Assembly (NCBI RefSeq): GCF_026341775.1
Contig: NZ_JAPEOB010000001.1
Location: 4,030,001 to 4,094,000 of the forward strand
Direction: 5' to 3'
Origin: Streptomyces sp. NBC_00654
Lineage (GTDB): Bacteria; Actinomycetota; Actinomycetes; Streptomycetales; Streptomycetaceae
DNA length: 64,000 nt
Numbering within the stretch: the stretch's first letter is position 1; the number at the start of each line of letters is the position of its first letter. This document shows positions 1 to 8,829 of this stretch, piece after piece. The position numbers and the translations under genes are program-made. The notes below the pieces were generated by a model. It saw only the letters and a program-made list of their open reading frames with translations. It was not told where the DNA came from and did no database searches.

Positions 1-453
1 CGCCGTCGCCTTGAGCCGCAGGTTGTACAGCCACGCCGCGCCGACCGCCGCCAGATGCACCGTGCCGGCCGCCGGACCACAGGCCAGCGACAGCGGTACG
101 CACAGGGCGAGGGCGGCGAACGCCGCGGCCCACACCTCGCCCCGGCGCACCGTTCCGGCGGCCACGGGCTTCCCCCGGCGTCCCGCCGCGGCGTCCCGCC
201 CGGCGTCGTGGGCGTCGTTGCACCAGCCCACCGAGAGCTGACCGGCCAGGACGGCCGCGGCGACCAGGAGGCAGCGCGCGCCGCCGAGCCCGGAACCGAC
301 GGCCAGCGCGGCAGTCAGCGCGGTCACCGCGAGGACCGGTCCGGGATGACTGGCCAGGGCCAGCGCCAGGGCCGGCCCCGCCACACCGCGCGGCGGCAGC
401 GCGGCCGGCTGAGCGGCCGTCACCGCCGTCGCCGGTCCGTCCGGGGTGTCCAT
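1..453 (-). CDS. UbiA-family prenyltransferase, incomplete (N-terminal part)
   Basis: Integral-membrane prenyltransferase that would move an isoprenyl chain onto an aromatic or similar acceptor. About 151 residues are visible and the reading frame runs off the left edge of the window, so the 3' half is missing. The first Asp-rich motif typical of UbiA proteins (N-D-x-x-D-x-x-x-D, read as NDAHDAGRD) is present near residue 80, followed by hydrophobic segments. The start is the ATG at 453. It is divergent from the type III PKS operon, with 117 bp between them, so the two may share a control region. Prenylation of the polyketide product is possible but only inferred from position. Confidence 0.75.
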   Translation of the reverse strand, partial: MDTPDGPATAVTAAQPAALPPRGVAGPALALALASHPGPVLAVTALTAALAVGSGLGGARCLLVAAAVLAGQLSVGWCNDAHDAGRDAAAGRRGKPVAAGTVRRGEVWAAAFAALALCVPLSLACGPAAGTVHLAAVGAAWLYNLRLKATA

Positions 454-501
454 CGGGTGAGCGTACGTACCCGGGTCGGCCCAACACGACAGCCGCACGG
501 G

Positions 502-529
502 TTGTTTGCGCCGATTCATCCAGTTATGT
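502..529 (+). promoter_or_regulatory. Possible promoter of the type III PKS operon
   Basis: TTGTTT (502-507) and TTATGT (524-529) are 16 bp apart in a locally AT-richer patch 41 bp before the PKS start. It is the only sigma70-like pair I see in the 117-bp divergent region. Weak evidence. Confidence 0.3.
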
Positions 530-570
530 GGGCAGGATGGGGTCATGACACCGCCGAAGCAGGAGTCGGG

Positions 571-1626
571 ATGAGCCGGATCACCGCTGTCCACGGAGCC
601 CTGCCACCGCACCGCCACACCCAGCGCGAGATCACCGACATGGTGGCCCGCACCTGCCTGCCGCCGGGCGCCGGCCGCCGCGTACTCGACCGGCTCCACG
701 AGAACGCGCAGGTCCGCAACCGCCACACGGTGCTGCCGCTGGAGAGTTATCGCGCACTGGACGGCTTCGGCGCCGCGAACGACGTGTTCATCGGCGCGGC
801 CGTCCGCCTCGGTGCCGAGGCGGTACGCGGCGCGCTGCGCACGGCGTGCCTGCGGCCCACCGATGTGGATCTGCTGATGTTCACCTCCGTCACCGGAGTG
901 GCCGCCCCGTCGGTGGACGCCCGGCTCGTGGGACGTCTCGGGCTGCGGCCCGATGTGAAACGGCTGCCGGTCTTCGGCCTGGGCTGTGTCGCCGGAGCCG
1001 CCGGTGTGGCACGGCTGCACGACTACCTCCTGGGCCACCCGGACCAGGTCGCGGTGCTCCTCTCGGTCGAGCTCTGCTCCCTCACCTTCCAGCGCGGCGA
1101 CATCACCCCCGCCAACATGGTGGCGACCGCGCTGTTCGGCGACGGGGCGTCCGCCGCGGTCGTCGTCGGCGGCCGGCGGGCCGCGGCCGGCGGCCCCGAG
1201 GTGGTCGCCACCCGGAGCAGGATGTACCCGGGCACCGAACACGTCATGGGCTGGGACATCGGCGACAGCGGCTTCAGAGTGGTCCTCGACCCGGCCGTCC
1301 CCGACGTCGTCCGCCGGTATCTCGCCGAGGACGTGACCGAGTTCCTGTCGGAACACGGCCTCAAACCGAAGGACATCGCCCACTGGGTGTGCCACCCCGG
1401 AGGCCCCAAGGTCCTGCGAGCCGTCACCGACGCACTGGCCCTGCCCCAGTCGGCGCTCGACGTCACCAGGCGTTCCCTGGCCGACGTCGGCAACCTGTCC
1501 TCGTCCTCCGTCCTGCACGTCCTGCGGGACACGCTGGCGGAGCGGCGGCCCGAACCGGGAACGCCCGGCCTGCTCATGGCCATGGGGCCCGGATTCTGCT
1601 GCGAACTGGTGCTGCTGCGCTGGTAG
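571..1626 (+). CDS. Type III polyketide synthase (SrsA-like, chalcone/stilbene synthase fold)
   Basis: Homodimeric ketosynthase condensing malonyl-CoA onto an acyl starter without a carrier protein; 351 aa, normal for the family. The catalytic triad is visible: Cys139 in GLGCVAGAAG, His275 in CHPGG and Asn308 in GNLSSSS. The MGPGF motif lies near the C-terminus. The ATG at 571 is preceded by AGGAG (561-565) five bases upstream; the frame stays open further 5' only because of GC bias. An isoprenylcysteine-methyltransferase-type gene and a flavin hydroxylase follow at once. This is the same trio as srsABC for alkylresorcinol methyl ethers and quinones in S. griseus. A fatty-acyl starter is therefore likely, but an RppA-like or pyrone-forming specificity cannot be excluded from sequence alone. 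Confidence 0.88.
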   Translation: MSRITAVHGALPPHRHTQREITDMVARTCLPPGAGRRVLDRLHENAQVRNRHTVLPLESYRALDGFGAANDVFIGAAVRLGAEAVRGALRTACLRPTDVDLLMFTSVTGVAAPSVDARLVGRLGLRPDVKRLPVFGLGCVAGAAGVARLHDYLLGHPDQVAVLLSVELCSLTFQRGDITPANMVATALFGDGASAAVVVGGRRAAAGGPEVVATRSRMYPGTEHVMGWDIGDSGFRVVLDPAVPDVVRRYLAEDVTEFLSEHGLKPKDIAHWVCHPGGPKVLRAVTDALALPQSALDVTRRSLADVGNLSSSSVLHVLRDTLAERRPEPGTPGLLMAMGPGFCCELVLLRW

Positions 1627-1638
1627 GACGGAGGTCGC

Positions 1639-2166
1639 GTGATCTGGTACACCGCGCTGGTGCTGGCCGTGGCGGGCGAACGCCTCGCCGAACTCGCCGT
1701 CGCACTGCGCCACACCCGCTGGAGCCTGGCCCGGGGCGGCACCGAAGCCGGCCGGGGGCACTACCCCGCGATGGTCGCCCTGCACACCGCCCTGCTGGCC
1801 GGCTGCCTGGCCGAAGCCGGCCTGGCCGGAAGGCCGTTCCTGCCCGGGCCCGGCTGGACCGCGGTGGCCGTGGTGCTCGCCGCGCAGGGCCTGCGCTGGT
1901 GGTGCGTCGGCACACTCGGACCCCAGTGGAACACCCGGGTCATCGTGGTCCCGGGCCTGCCCCTGGTGACCGGCGGACCCTACCGGTGGCTGCGCCACCC
2001 CAACTACGTCGCGGTCGCCGCCGAAGGGCTGGCCCTGCCCCTGGTCCACGGCGCCTGGGCGACCGCCACCGTGTTCACCGTCCTCAACGGAGCACTGATG
2101 GCCGTGCGGATCCGGTGCGAGGAAGGGGCGCTGGCCCGTATGACGGCGGCGGACGTACGGGCGTGA
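1639..2166 (+). CDS. Isoprenylcysteine carboxyl methyltransferase-family protein (SrsB-like)
   Basis: Small membrane methyltransferase, 175 aa, with several hydrophobic segments. The C-terminal ICMT signature is present: GPYRWLRHPNY, where the RHPNY block belongs to the S-adenosylmethionine site. A GTG start at 1639 follows GGAGG by a few bases and comes 12 bp after the PKS stop. In the S. griseus phenolic lipid pathway the equivalent enzyme O-methylates the alkylresorcinol ring; I infer the same job here from gene order. Its stop overlaps the start of the hydroxylase gene (GTGA), so the two are probably translationally coupled. Confidence 0.82.
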   Translation: MIWYTALVLAVAGERLAELAVALRHTRWSLARGGTEAGRGHYPAMVALHTALLAGCLAEAGLAGRPFLPGPGWTAVAVVLAAQGLRWWCVGTLGPQWNTRVIVVPGLPLVTGGPYRWLRHPNYVAVAAEGLALPLVHGAWATATVFTVLNGALMAVRIRCEEGALARMTAADVRA

Positions 2167-3182
2167 TCGACCTCCTGGTGGCGGGCGGCGGACCCGCCGG
2201 ACTGGCCGCGGCGATCACGGCCGCCCGCGCGGGGATGGACACCGTGGTCGTCGAACCCCGCGCCGCCCCCATCGACAAGGCCTGCGGCGAGGGCATCATG
2301 CCGGGCGGGGTGGCCGCGCTGCGGGCCCTGGGAGTACGGCTCTCCGGCCGCGACCTGCACGGAATCGGATACCTGGACGGCGGACGCAGCGTCCGGGCGG
2401 CATTCCGCGACGGCCCGGGACTGGGCGTACGGCGCACCGAACTGCACGCCGCGCTGCACCGGCGGGCCGTCGAACTCGGTGTACGCGTCGTGCCGGGCAG
2501 GGCCGGGGACGTCCGCCAGGACGACCACGGCGTCAGCCTCGGCACGACGGGACTGCGCGCCCGCTGGCTCGTCGCCGCCGACGGCCTGCACTCCCCGCTG
2601 CGCCGGGAACTCGGCCTGGACCGTCCCGGCGGGGGACCGCGGCGCTACGGGCTGCGCCGCCACTACCGGATCGCGCCGTGGAGCGACTTCGTCGAAGTCC
2701 ACTGGTCCCGGCACGCCGAGGCCTATGTGACACCCGTGGGGGACCGGCTCGTGGGCGTCGCCGTGCTCAGTGCCGACCGCCGGACCTACGCACAGCACCT
2801 GGCCGCCTTTCCCGCACTCGCCGGTGTGCTCCACGGCCGGGACGCCGGCCCCGTACGCGGCGCCGGCCCGCTGCGGCAGGCCGCACGGAGCCGGCGGGCC
2901 GGACGTGTCCTGCTGGTCGGCGACGCCGCAGGGTATGTCGACGCGCTGACGGGCGAGGGCATCGCGCTGGCCGTCGCGACGGCCGGCGCGGCCGTCGGAT
3001 GTCTGGCCGCCGGCCGCCCGCAGGACTACCCCCGGCACTGGGCCCGGCTGACGAGACGTCACCGGTGGCTCACCGAGGGGCTGCTGAAAGCTGCCCGGTG
3101 CCCCTCCGGGAGCCGTCTGATCGTCGCGGCGGCACACCGCGCGCCGGATGTGTTCGAGGCGGTGGTGCACGCCCTTCGATGA
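2163..3182 (+). CDS. FAD-dependent monooxygenase (SrsC-like / geranylgeranyl-reductase superfamily)
   Basis: 339-aa flavoprotein of the p-hydroxybenzoate-hydroxylase fold. An N-terminal GGGPAGLAAA dinucleotide-binding motif starts at about residue 8; a CGEGIMPGG segment follows near residue 40. The second FAD motif, VLLVGDAAGYVDALTGEGI, lies around residues 248-266. The GTG start at 2163 overlaps the previous stop. As third gene of the type III PKS operon it most likely hydroxylates the resorcinol ring, as SrsC does. The GEG-type second motif is also seen in geranylgeranyl reductases, so reductase activity is the main alternative. The gene converges on the PucR gene, with only 7 bp between the stops. 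Confidence 0.82.
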   Translation: MIDLLVAGGGPAGLAAAITAARAGMDTVVVEPRAAPIDKACGEGIMPGGVAALRALGVRLSGRDLHGIGYLDGGRSVRAAFRDGPGLGVRRTELHAALHRRAVELGVRVVPGRAGDVRQDDHGVSLGTTGLRARWLVAADGLHSPLRRELGLDRPGGGPRRYGLRRHYRIAPWSDFVEVHWSRHAEAYVTPVGDRLVGVAVLSADRRTYAQHLAAFPALAGVLHGRDAGPVRGAGPLRQAARSRRAGRVLLVGDAAGYVDALTGEGIALAVATAGAAVGCLAAGRPQDYPRHWARLTRRHRWLTEGLLKAARCPSGSRLIVAAAHRAPDVFEAVVHALR

Positions 3183-3189
3183 GCCGCCG

Positions 3190-4788
3190 TCACGGGTTCG
3201 GCGGCCGCAGACGCAGCTGGAGCATGGCCTCGAACCGGGCCTCCGGATCACCGAGATCGATGCCCGCCACCACCGTCAGCCGCTTGAGCCGGTACCGGAA
3301 GGTGTTGGGGTGGACATGGACCGCGGCGGCCGCGGCGATCACATCGCCGAACGTGCTCAGCCAGGCCTCCAGTGTGTCGGTGAGCGCGGTGTGGTGCGCG
3401 GCGTCGTACGCGCGCAGCCGGACCACGGGACCGTCGGGAAGGTCGTCCTCGGCGGCCATCAGATCCGTCAGCTCCTCCAGCAGGGAGGCGGCGTAGACGT
3501 CCGACAGCCGGGCCGTGCGGCGCGGCGAGCGCCCGGAGCCGAGCACCCGCAGCGCCCGGTCCGCGTCCGCACGCGAACGCCGCAGCTCGGCCGGGCGCGC
3601 GGCGAGCCTGCCCACACCGATGACAGCCGGAACACGGCTGCCCACACGGCCCAGGAAGGCCTCCGCCACCCGCAGCGCCTGCTCGTCCGAACTCGTGGGC
3701 AGCACCGCGTAGGTGACACCCCCGAGCGAGGCCACGGCCGTACGGGGATGGATCGCCGACAGATGCAGAGCGAGGGCCTCGGCGACCCGCTGGCCCGCCG
3801 CCACCCGGTCGGGCGCCGGCTCCTCGCCGGTCACCGCCAGCGCCAGTACACAGGCGGGCTGCACCGCGAGGCCCAGCCGGACGGCCGCCTGCGGCGCGTG
3901 CGTACCGCCCTCCAGGACCGTGGCGAGCAGATCCGCGCGCAGCCGGCGCTCGACGTCCTCGCCCCTCCGGTGCCGCAGCAGATGCAGGGCGGCCACCTTC
4001 GCGGCCTCGTGCAGGGACTGCGTGCGGTCCTCGCTCAGCGGGCCGTCGACCACGACCCAGATCGAACCGAGGATCTCACCGCCCGCCCGGACGGCGATCG
4101 CGACCCGGGGCCGGGCGGAGATGCCCTCCACGAAGACGGGCCCCTCGTTCCGGTACAGGGCGTGGAAGGCGCCGTTGGCCTCCAGCGCGCGCAGCTTCTC
4201 CGCCGGCACCTGCCGGTCCAGCACGGTCGCGATCCTGGCGTCGTCGCCCTCGTCCTGCCGGCTGGAGAACGCCAGTACCCGCCCGCCGCGGTCCTCCACG
4301 GTGACCGGGCCGTCCAGCAGCCCGGCCGTCGCGTTGGCCAGCGCGAACAGATCACCGGCCAGCGGCTCGGCGCCGTCGGCCTCGTCGGGACCGCCCACCG
4401 TGCCCAGCTCGTCGACCGCCAGCAGCGACCGCAGCAGCGCCGCCACCTGGGCCCAGGACGCCCCGGGGGTCAGCCCCAGCACGGTCAGGCCGGTACGCGC
4501 CGCCGCCCGTGACACCGGCCCCTCCACCGGGACCGGTGAGCGGACCACCACGGCCGCCGCACCGAGACCGGCCGCCCGCTCGATCAGCGCGGCGACAGGC
4601 TCGGAGCCGTACACCCCGACCCCGAGCACCACCGCGCCGGGCAGCCGCGCCGGCTCGTCCAGCGGATCCTGGATCAGCACCCCGGTGACGGTGCGGGACG
4701 GGTCGGCCTCGCCCGCCACCACCTCGATCAGCGTCGATCCGAGATCGTTGAGAATCCGGCCGAGCACGGCCCGCGGCTGCTCCGTCAT
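3190..4788 (-). CDS. PucR-family transcriptional regulator
   Basis: 532-aa cytoplasmic regulator. The N-terminal half resembles the PucR ligand domain and a GAF-like segment; the C-terminal 60 residues hold the PucR helix-turn-helix (VHVHPNTFRYRLKRL). Such proteins control purine and amino-acid catabolic genes. It is the last gene of the leftward peptide/acyl-amino-acid operon and probably regulates it; no ligand can be named. The ATG at 4788 is used here; a GTG at 4794 whose bases overlap the upstream stop (GTGA) is an equally good start and would add two residues. Confidence 0.85.
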   Translation of the reverse strand: MTEQPRAVLGRILNDLGSTLIEVVAGEADPSRTVTGVLIQDPLDEPARLPGAVVLGVGVYGSEPVAALIERAAGLGAAAVVVRSPVPVEGPVSRAAARTGLTVLGLTPGASWAQVAALLRSLLAVDELGTVGGPDEADGAEPLAGDLFALANATAGLLDGPVTVEDRGGRVLAFSSRQDEGDDARIATVLDRQVPAEKLRALEANGAFHALYRNEGPVFVEGISARPRVAIAVRAGGEILGSIWVVVDGPLSEDRTQSLHEAAKVAALHLLRHRRGEDVERRLRADLLATVLEGGTHAPQAAVRLGLAVQPACVLALAVTGEEPAPDRVAAGQRVAEALALHLSAIHPRTAVASLGGVTYAVLPTSSDEQALRVAEAFLGRVGSRVPAVIGVGRLAARPAELRRSRADADRALRVLGSGRSPRRTARLSDVYAASLLEELTDLMAAEDDLPDGPVVRLRAYDAAHHTALTDTLEAWLSTFGDVIAAAAAVHVHPNTFRYRLKRLTVVAGIDLGDPEARFEAMLQLRLRPPNP

Positions 4789-4790
4789 CG

Positions 4791-5726
4791 TCACAAGCCA
4801 ATGGACCGGAACTCGTCCATGGCCAGTCGTGCCACCTGACCGATCACCCGGTCCGCCCGGGGGTTGCGCAGATCGGGGGTGCCGGAGCGGGTGAAGACGG
4901 CCACCGCCCACCGCCCGCCGCCCGGCTCCTCGATCACGCCGGCCTCGTTGCGCCAGCCGGGCAGCGTCCCGGTCTTCCCGGCCAGACGGTAGCTGTCGTC
5001 GAACGCGGAGCCCAGCCGGTGCGGCCAGATCTGCTGGGCCATCACGGACCGCACTTCGGCACAGGCCTCCGCGGGGCCGGCCTCGTCGCGCCAGATCCGG
5101 GCGAGGAGTTCGGCGGATTCGCGCGCCGTGGAACGGGTGGTGCGTTCGGGAACACACACCGAGAGCTCCAGAACCCTCCCCGGATCCGACGCGGCCACCG
5201 CCGCCATCCTCGCGTGCGCCTCGGCCTCGGTGGACACGCCGAGCTCCGCGAAGAGCGAGCCGAGCAGCTCCCGGCAGCTGCCGGTCAGATGGGTGCGTCC
5301 CAGACCGAGTCCGGCGAGCAGCTCATTGACCGTGCCCAGCCCCACCCGGGCCAGCACCACGTCGGTGGCGGCGTTGTCACTCATCGTCAGCATCATGTGG
5401 ACCAGGTCGCGCAGACTCATCGAGACCGGGTCGGCACAGCCCGACGTGCCGATTCCGCCGTCGCGGTACCGCATGTCCACCTCATGGCGCTCGGTCCGGT
5501 CCAGCCGTCCGGCGGCGGCCTCACGGGCATAGGCGAGCGCCACCGGGATCTTGAAGACCGAGGCGAGGACGACCGGTTCGTCCGCCGCGACGCCGATCGC
5601 GCGTTCCCCGTCGATCTCGCGGGCGAAGAAGAACCCCCGGACCCCGGCGTCGTCGAACGCCGCCCTGATGCGGGACTCGACGCTGTCCTGCCGCGGCCCC
5701 GGGACGTCCGGGCGGGTCGTGGTCAT
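4791..5726 (-). CDS. Class A beta-lactamase-like serine hydrolase
   Basis: 311-aa protein with the three active-site elements of the penicillin-recognising fold: S-x-x-K (SVFK, residues about 60-63), SDN (in MSDNAATD) and KTG (in LAGKTGTLPG). No signal peptide is apparent, unlike secreted beta-lactamases. It therefore probably acts in the cytoplasm on a peptide or amide rather than conferring resistance. The ATG at 5726 overlaps the stop of the racemase-like gene (ATGA). An in-frame ATG at 5738 is an alternative. It lies in an operon with peptidases, a racemase and an acetyltransferase, which supports a salvage role. Confidence 0.8.
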   Translation of the reverse strand: MTTTRPDVPGPRQDSVESRIRAAFDDAGVRGFFFAREIDGERAIGVAADEPVVLASVFKIPVALAYAREAAAGRLDRTERHEVDMRYRDGGIGTSGCADPVSMSLRDLVHMMLTMSDNAATDVVLARVGLGTVNELLAGLGLGRTHLTGSCRELLGSLFAELGVSTEAEAHARMAAVAASDPGRVLELSVCVPERTTRSTARESAELLARIWRDEAGPAEACAEVRSVMAQQIWPHRLGSAFDDSYRLAGKTGTLPGWRNEAGVIEEPGGGRWAVAVFTRSGTPDLRNPRADRVIGQVARLAMDEFRSIGL

Positions 5727-6829
5727 CGGCCGATCCATTCCGTCGATCCGGTCACCGCGGCCAGCAGCTCGGGGACGGGGGAGAGCCCGAGCCCCGGCCC
5801 CCGCGGCACATCGAGATGGCCGTCCCTGAGCACGAACGGCTCGGTGATGTCCGTGCGGTAGTACCGGTCGGAGGCGGAGGTGTCCCCGGGGAGCGTGAAG
5901 CCCGGCAACGCGGCGAGCGCGACGTTGGCGGCCCGGCCGAGCCCGGTCTCCAGCATCCCGCCGCACCACACCGGGACGCCGTGCGCGGCACACACGTCAT
6001 GGATCCGCCGAGCCTCCAGATAGCCGCCGACCCGCCCCGGCTTGATGTTGACGACCGAGCAGGCACCCATCGCGATCGCGTCGGCCGCCGACCGCGCGGA
6101 GACGATGGACTCGTCCAGACAGATCGGTGTACGCACCCGCCGCGCCAGTGCCGCGTGGCCCCGGATGTCCTCCTCGTCCAGCGGCTGCTCGATCAGCAGC
6201 AGACCGTACGGGTCGAGCCGGGCGAGCTGACCGGCGTCCGCCAGGGTGTACGCGGTGTTGGCGTCCACCTGGAGCGCCACGTCGTCGCCGAAGCGCTCCC
6301 GCACCGCGCGTACGGGCTCCACGTCCCAGCCGGGCTCGATCTTCAGCTTGATCCGCCGGTACCCCTCGGCCAGATAGCCGTCGACCGCGTCGAGGAGAGC
6401 GGGGACCGAGTCCATGATGCCGACCGACACCCCGGCCGGCACCCGGTCGGCCGTCGCCCCCAGCCACTGACCCATCGACAGCTCATGGGCGCGCAGCCAG
6501 GCGTCGAGCACGGCCGTCTCCAGCGCGGCCTTGGCCATCCGGTGGCCCTTGAAGGCGGCGAGCGCCGGGGCGACGGCCCACGGGTCGAGCTCCGGGAGCG
6601 CGGCGAGCGCGGGCACCAGATGGGCGCGCAGGACGTCCACGGCCGCGTCGGTGTACTCCGAGGAGTACAGCGGATCGGCCATGGTGACGCACTCGCCGTA
6701 CCCCTCGTGGTGCTCCGTCTCGACCCTGACCAGCAGGATCTCCCGGCTGGTCAGGGTGGCGAACGAGGTCCGGAACGGTGCCACCAGGGGCATCGCGATC
6801 CGGCGCAGTTCCACACCGACGAGCTTCAT
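5723..6829 (-). CDS. Enolase-superfamily N-acylamino acid racemase / o-succinylbenzoate synthase-like protein
   Basis: 368 aa, the length usual for the actinobacterial NAAAR/MenC2 group. Visible motifs are the K-x-K pair (RIKLKI), the metal ligands in DANTAY, EQP and DES, and the NIKPGR lysine segment on the other face, followed by CGGMLETGLGR and DTSASDRYY. Family members racemise N-acylamino acids or make o-succinylbenzoate for menaquinone. No menaquinone gene is nearby. The neighbours are a GNAT, an M20 deacylase/peptidase and a dipeptide transporter, so conversion of N-acyl D-amino acids to the L form is the better inference. Start and stop overlap both neighbours (ATGA). Confidence 0.85.
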   Translation of the reverse strand: MKLVGVELRRIAMPLVAPFRTSFATLTSREILLVRVETEHHEGYGECVTMADPLYSSEYTDAAVDVLRAHLVPALAALPELDPWAVAPALAAFKGHRMAKAALETAVLDAWLRAHELSMGQWLGATADRVPAGVSVGIMDSVPALLDAVDGYLAEGYRRIKLKIEPGWDVEPVRAVRERFGDDVALQVDANTAYTLADAGQLARLDPYGLLLIEQPLDEEDIRGHAALARRVRTPICLDESIVSARSAADAIAMGACSVVNIKPGRVGGYLEARRIHDVCAAHGVPVWCGGMLETGLGRAANVALAALPGFTLPGDTSASDRYYRTDITEPFVLRDGHLDVPRGPGLGLSPVPELLAAVTGSTEWIGR

Positions 6830-7686
6830 TCCCGCGTCTCCTGTCGCTTGTCGATCACATACCAGCCGTCCCGGGTGAATCCGGTGACGGCATGTCCCTG
6901 CTCCATCAGCCCGCCGAGGACCTCGCGCAGCGCGTACCGCCACTCGCGGGCCACGTCCGGGTCGGTGCGGCGCAGCGTCTCCATCTGCGCCGGGACACGG
7001 ACGAGCACGGTGTCCCCGTCCCGGCGCCCGACGGCGGGACGGCCGTCGGGCTTGGCGTCGAGACCGACCACGGTGCGCGCCCCCGGGCTGTCGGCCGTGA
7101 CGACGCGAGGGGCGCCCGCGGCGGCCCGTGCGGCGGCCTCACCGGTCAGCTCCCAGCGGACCAGCAGCCGGTCCGTCTCGGTGCCGGCGTTCACCGCGTC
7201 GTGCATCGTGCCGTAGAAATCGGTCAGATACTCGCTCGGCACCGCGCCCAGTTTCGCCAGGTTGAAGTAGGCGTTCCGGCTGATCAGCGGGTCGAACGTC
7301 CAGGTCACCGTCGTGATGTCACGCTCCAGCGCCCAGGCCCGCTGGTGCAGCTTGACCGTGTAGCCGATGTCGCGGCCCCGGGCGTCCCCGTCGACCCCCG
7401 CGATGTGCGAGTGCAGCCCGGTGCTGGCCAGGAACCCCAGGCAGACACCGGCCATCCGGCCGTCCAGGTGGACCCCGACGACATAGCTGCCCGAGTGGGC
7501 GAAGACCCGCATCAGCTCCGGGGTGATCAGCGGGTTGCCGGGATCGGGCTGCCAGACCCGGTCCAGCAGCCGGCACGCCGCCAGGATCTCCTCCGGCTCG
7601 TGCAGCTCCCTCACGCTCACCCCCGCCCCGTGCGCCGCCCGCTCCGCGGCCGCCCCGGCCTCGGCCACGACGTGCGTACTGTTCAC
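6826..7686 (-). CDS. GNAT-superfamily N-acetyltransferase (COG3375 type)
   Basis: 286 aa. The central part reads as a GNAT fold: a Val-rich strand around MAGVCLGF, then an acetyl-CoA loop region (GRDIGYTVKLHQR). A longer C-terminal half is typical of the predicted acetyltransferases often found beside N-acylamino acid racemases in Streptomyces and Deinococcus. The GTG start at 7686 overlaps the stop of the M20 gene. It may acylate an amino acid so that the racemase can act on it, with the M20 enzyme then removing the acyl group; this order of steps is inference. Confidence 0.78.
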   Translation of the reverse strand: MNSTHVVAEAGAAAERAAHGAGVSVRELHEPEEILAACRLLDRVWQPDPGNPLITPELMRVFAHSGSYVVGVHLDGRMAGVCLGFLASTGLHSHIAGVDGDARGRDIGYTVKLHQRAWALERDITTVTWTFDPLISRNAYFNLAKLGAVPSEYLTDFYGTMHDAVNAGTETDRLLVRWELTGEAAARAAAGAPRVVTADSPGARTVVGLDAKPDGRPAVGRRDGDTVLVRVPAQMETLRRTDPDVAREWRYALREVLGGLMEQGHAVTGFTRDGWYVIDKRQETRE

Positions 7687-8828
7687 GGCTCCACCCGGTC
7701 CGTCCCGGCCAGCGGCTCCCGGACGAGCGAGTCCACCAGCGCTGCCACCAGTGCCGCGCGGCGGGGGAGTTCGGCGACGGTCACATGCTCGTCGTCGGCG
7801 TGCGCCCCGCCGCCCACCGCCCCCAGCCCGTCCAGCGTGGGCGTGCCCACCCCGGCCGTCAGATTGCCGTCGGAGCCGCCGCCGACCGCGACGCCGCGCA
7901 GCGTCCCGAAGCCGAGTTCCGCGTAGTGGCCCCGGGCCCGTTCGAACAGCTCCGCCGACGCGTCCGCCGCCAGCGGCGGCCGGTTCGGACCGCCGGAGAG
8001 CCGCAGCGAGGCACCGTCGAGCACCGGCGCGAGCCGCCGCATGCCACGGTCCACCCGGGCCTGTTCACCGGCCGACCCCACGCGTACGTCGACCACCAGC
8101 CGGGCCGCGTCGGGCACGGTGTTGCGGGTGGTGCCGGAGGAGGCCACGGTCGGGGTCACCGTCGTGCCGGCCGCCGGGTCGGCGAGCGCCGACAGTGCGA
8201 GCACCTGATGTGCCAGCTCGGTCGTCGTGTTGACGCCCCGCTCGGGTTCGAGACCGGCGTGCGCCGCGCGTCCGGCGATCCGCAGTTCGTAGCCGGACAC
8301 GCCCTTGCGCACCGTCTTCAGCGCCCCGCCCTCGCTCGCCTCCAGGACCAGCGCCGCCCGCGTCCGGCGGGCCTCGGCTTCGATCAGGGCGCGCGAGCCG
8401 GGGGAACCGATCTCCTCGTCGCCGGTCAGCAGCACCGACACGCCGTCGAGATCGTCGAGCACCGACAGGGCGTGGAAGAGCTGCACCAGCCCTGCCTTCA
8501 TGTCGAAGCAGCCGGGCCCCGTCAGCCGGCCCCCGGTCACCTCGAAGGGGTGCCGGGCCAGCGAGCCCACCGGCCAGACCGTGTCGAAGTGTCCGAGCAG
8601 CAGCACCCGGTCACCGGAGCCGAAGCGCCAGCGCAGGGTGGCCGGTCCCGAGCCGTCGAGCCACTCGGGAGCCGCCCCGGTCAGCCGGGTGCCCAGCCCG
8701 GCGACGACTCCGGCGCAGGCGACGACGGCGGCCGGGTCCTCGCTGGGCGACTCGCAGCGGACCAGCTCCTCGACCCCGGCCAGCAGGTCCGGCAGCCGCT
8801 CCGCCATCGCGGAGGCGAACGCGGCCAC
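7683..8828 (-). CDS. M20 family metallopeptidase / deacylase (carboxypeptidase G2-like)
   Basis: 381 aa, two-zinc exopeptidase of the M20 clan. Ligand motifs are in order: GHFDTVW (His, Asp), DMKAG (bridging Asp), GDEEIGS (catalytic Glu and Glu ligand), the ASEGG segment and a C-terminal HADDEHV histidine. The dimerisation-domain histidine is in GRAAHAG. The family includes carboxypeptidase G2, ArgE and aminoacylases, so it could hydrolyse N-acyl amino acids or C-terminal residues of short peptides. It starts with GTG and sits one base after the class C hydrolase stop. Confidence 0.88.
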   Translation of the reverse strand: MAAFASAMAERLPDLLAGVEELVRCESPSEDPAAVVACAGVVAGLGTRLTGAAPEWLDGSGPATLRWRFGSGDRVLLLGHFDTVWPVGSLARHPFEVTGGRLTGPGCFDMKAGLVQLFHALSVLDDLDGVSVLLTGDEEIGSPGSRALIEAEARRTRAALVLEASEGGALKTVRKGVSGYELRIAGRAAHAGLEPERGVNTTTELAHQVLALSALADPAAGTTVTPTVASSGTTRNTVPDAARLVVDVRVGSAGEQARVDRGMRRLAPVLDGASLRLSGGPNRPPLAADASAELFERARGHYAELGFGTLRGVAVGGGSDGNLTAGVGTPTLDGLGAVGGGAHADDEHVTVAELPRRAALVAALVDSLVREPLAGTDRVEP

Positions 8829-8829
8829 G

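Noticed and set aside
545..574. Nine-codon frame with its stop overlapping the type III PKS start
   Set aside because: Too short, no ribosome site of its own; likely chance in the PKS leader.
846..3182. Long open frame covering the PKS and hydroxylase genes
   Set aside because: Only the part from GTG 2163 encodes a recognisable protein; the rest is an Arg/Pro/Gly-rich shadow of the PKS and methyltransferase genes.
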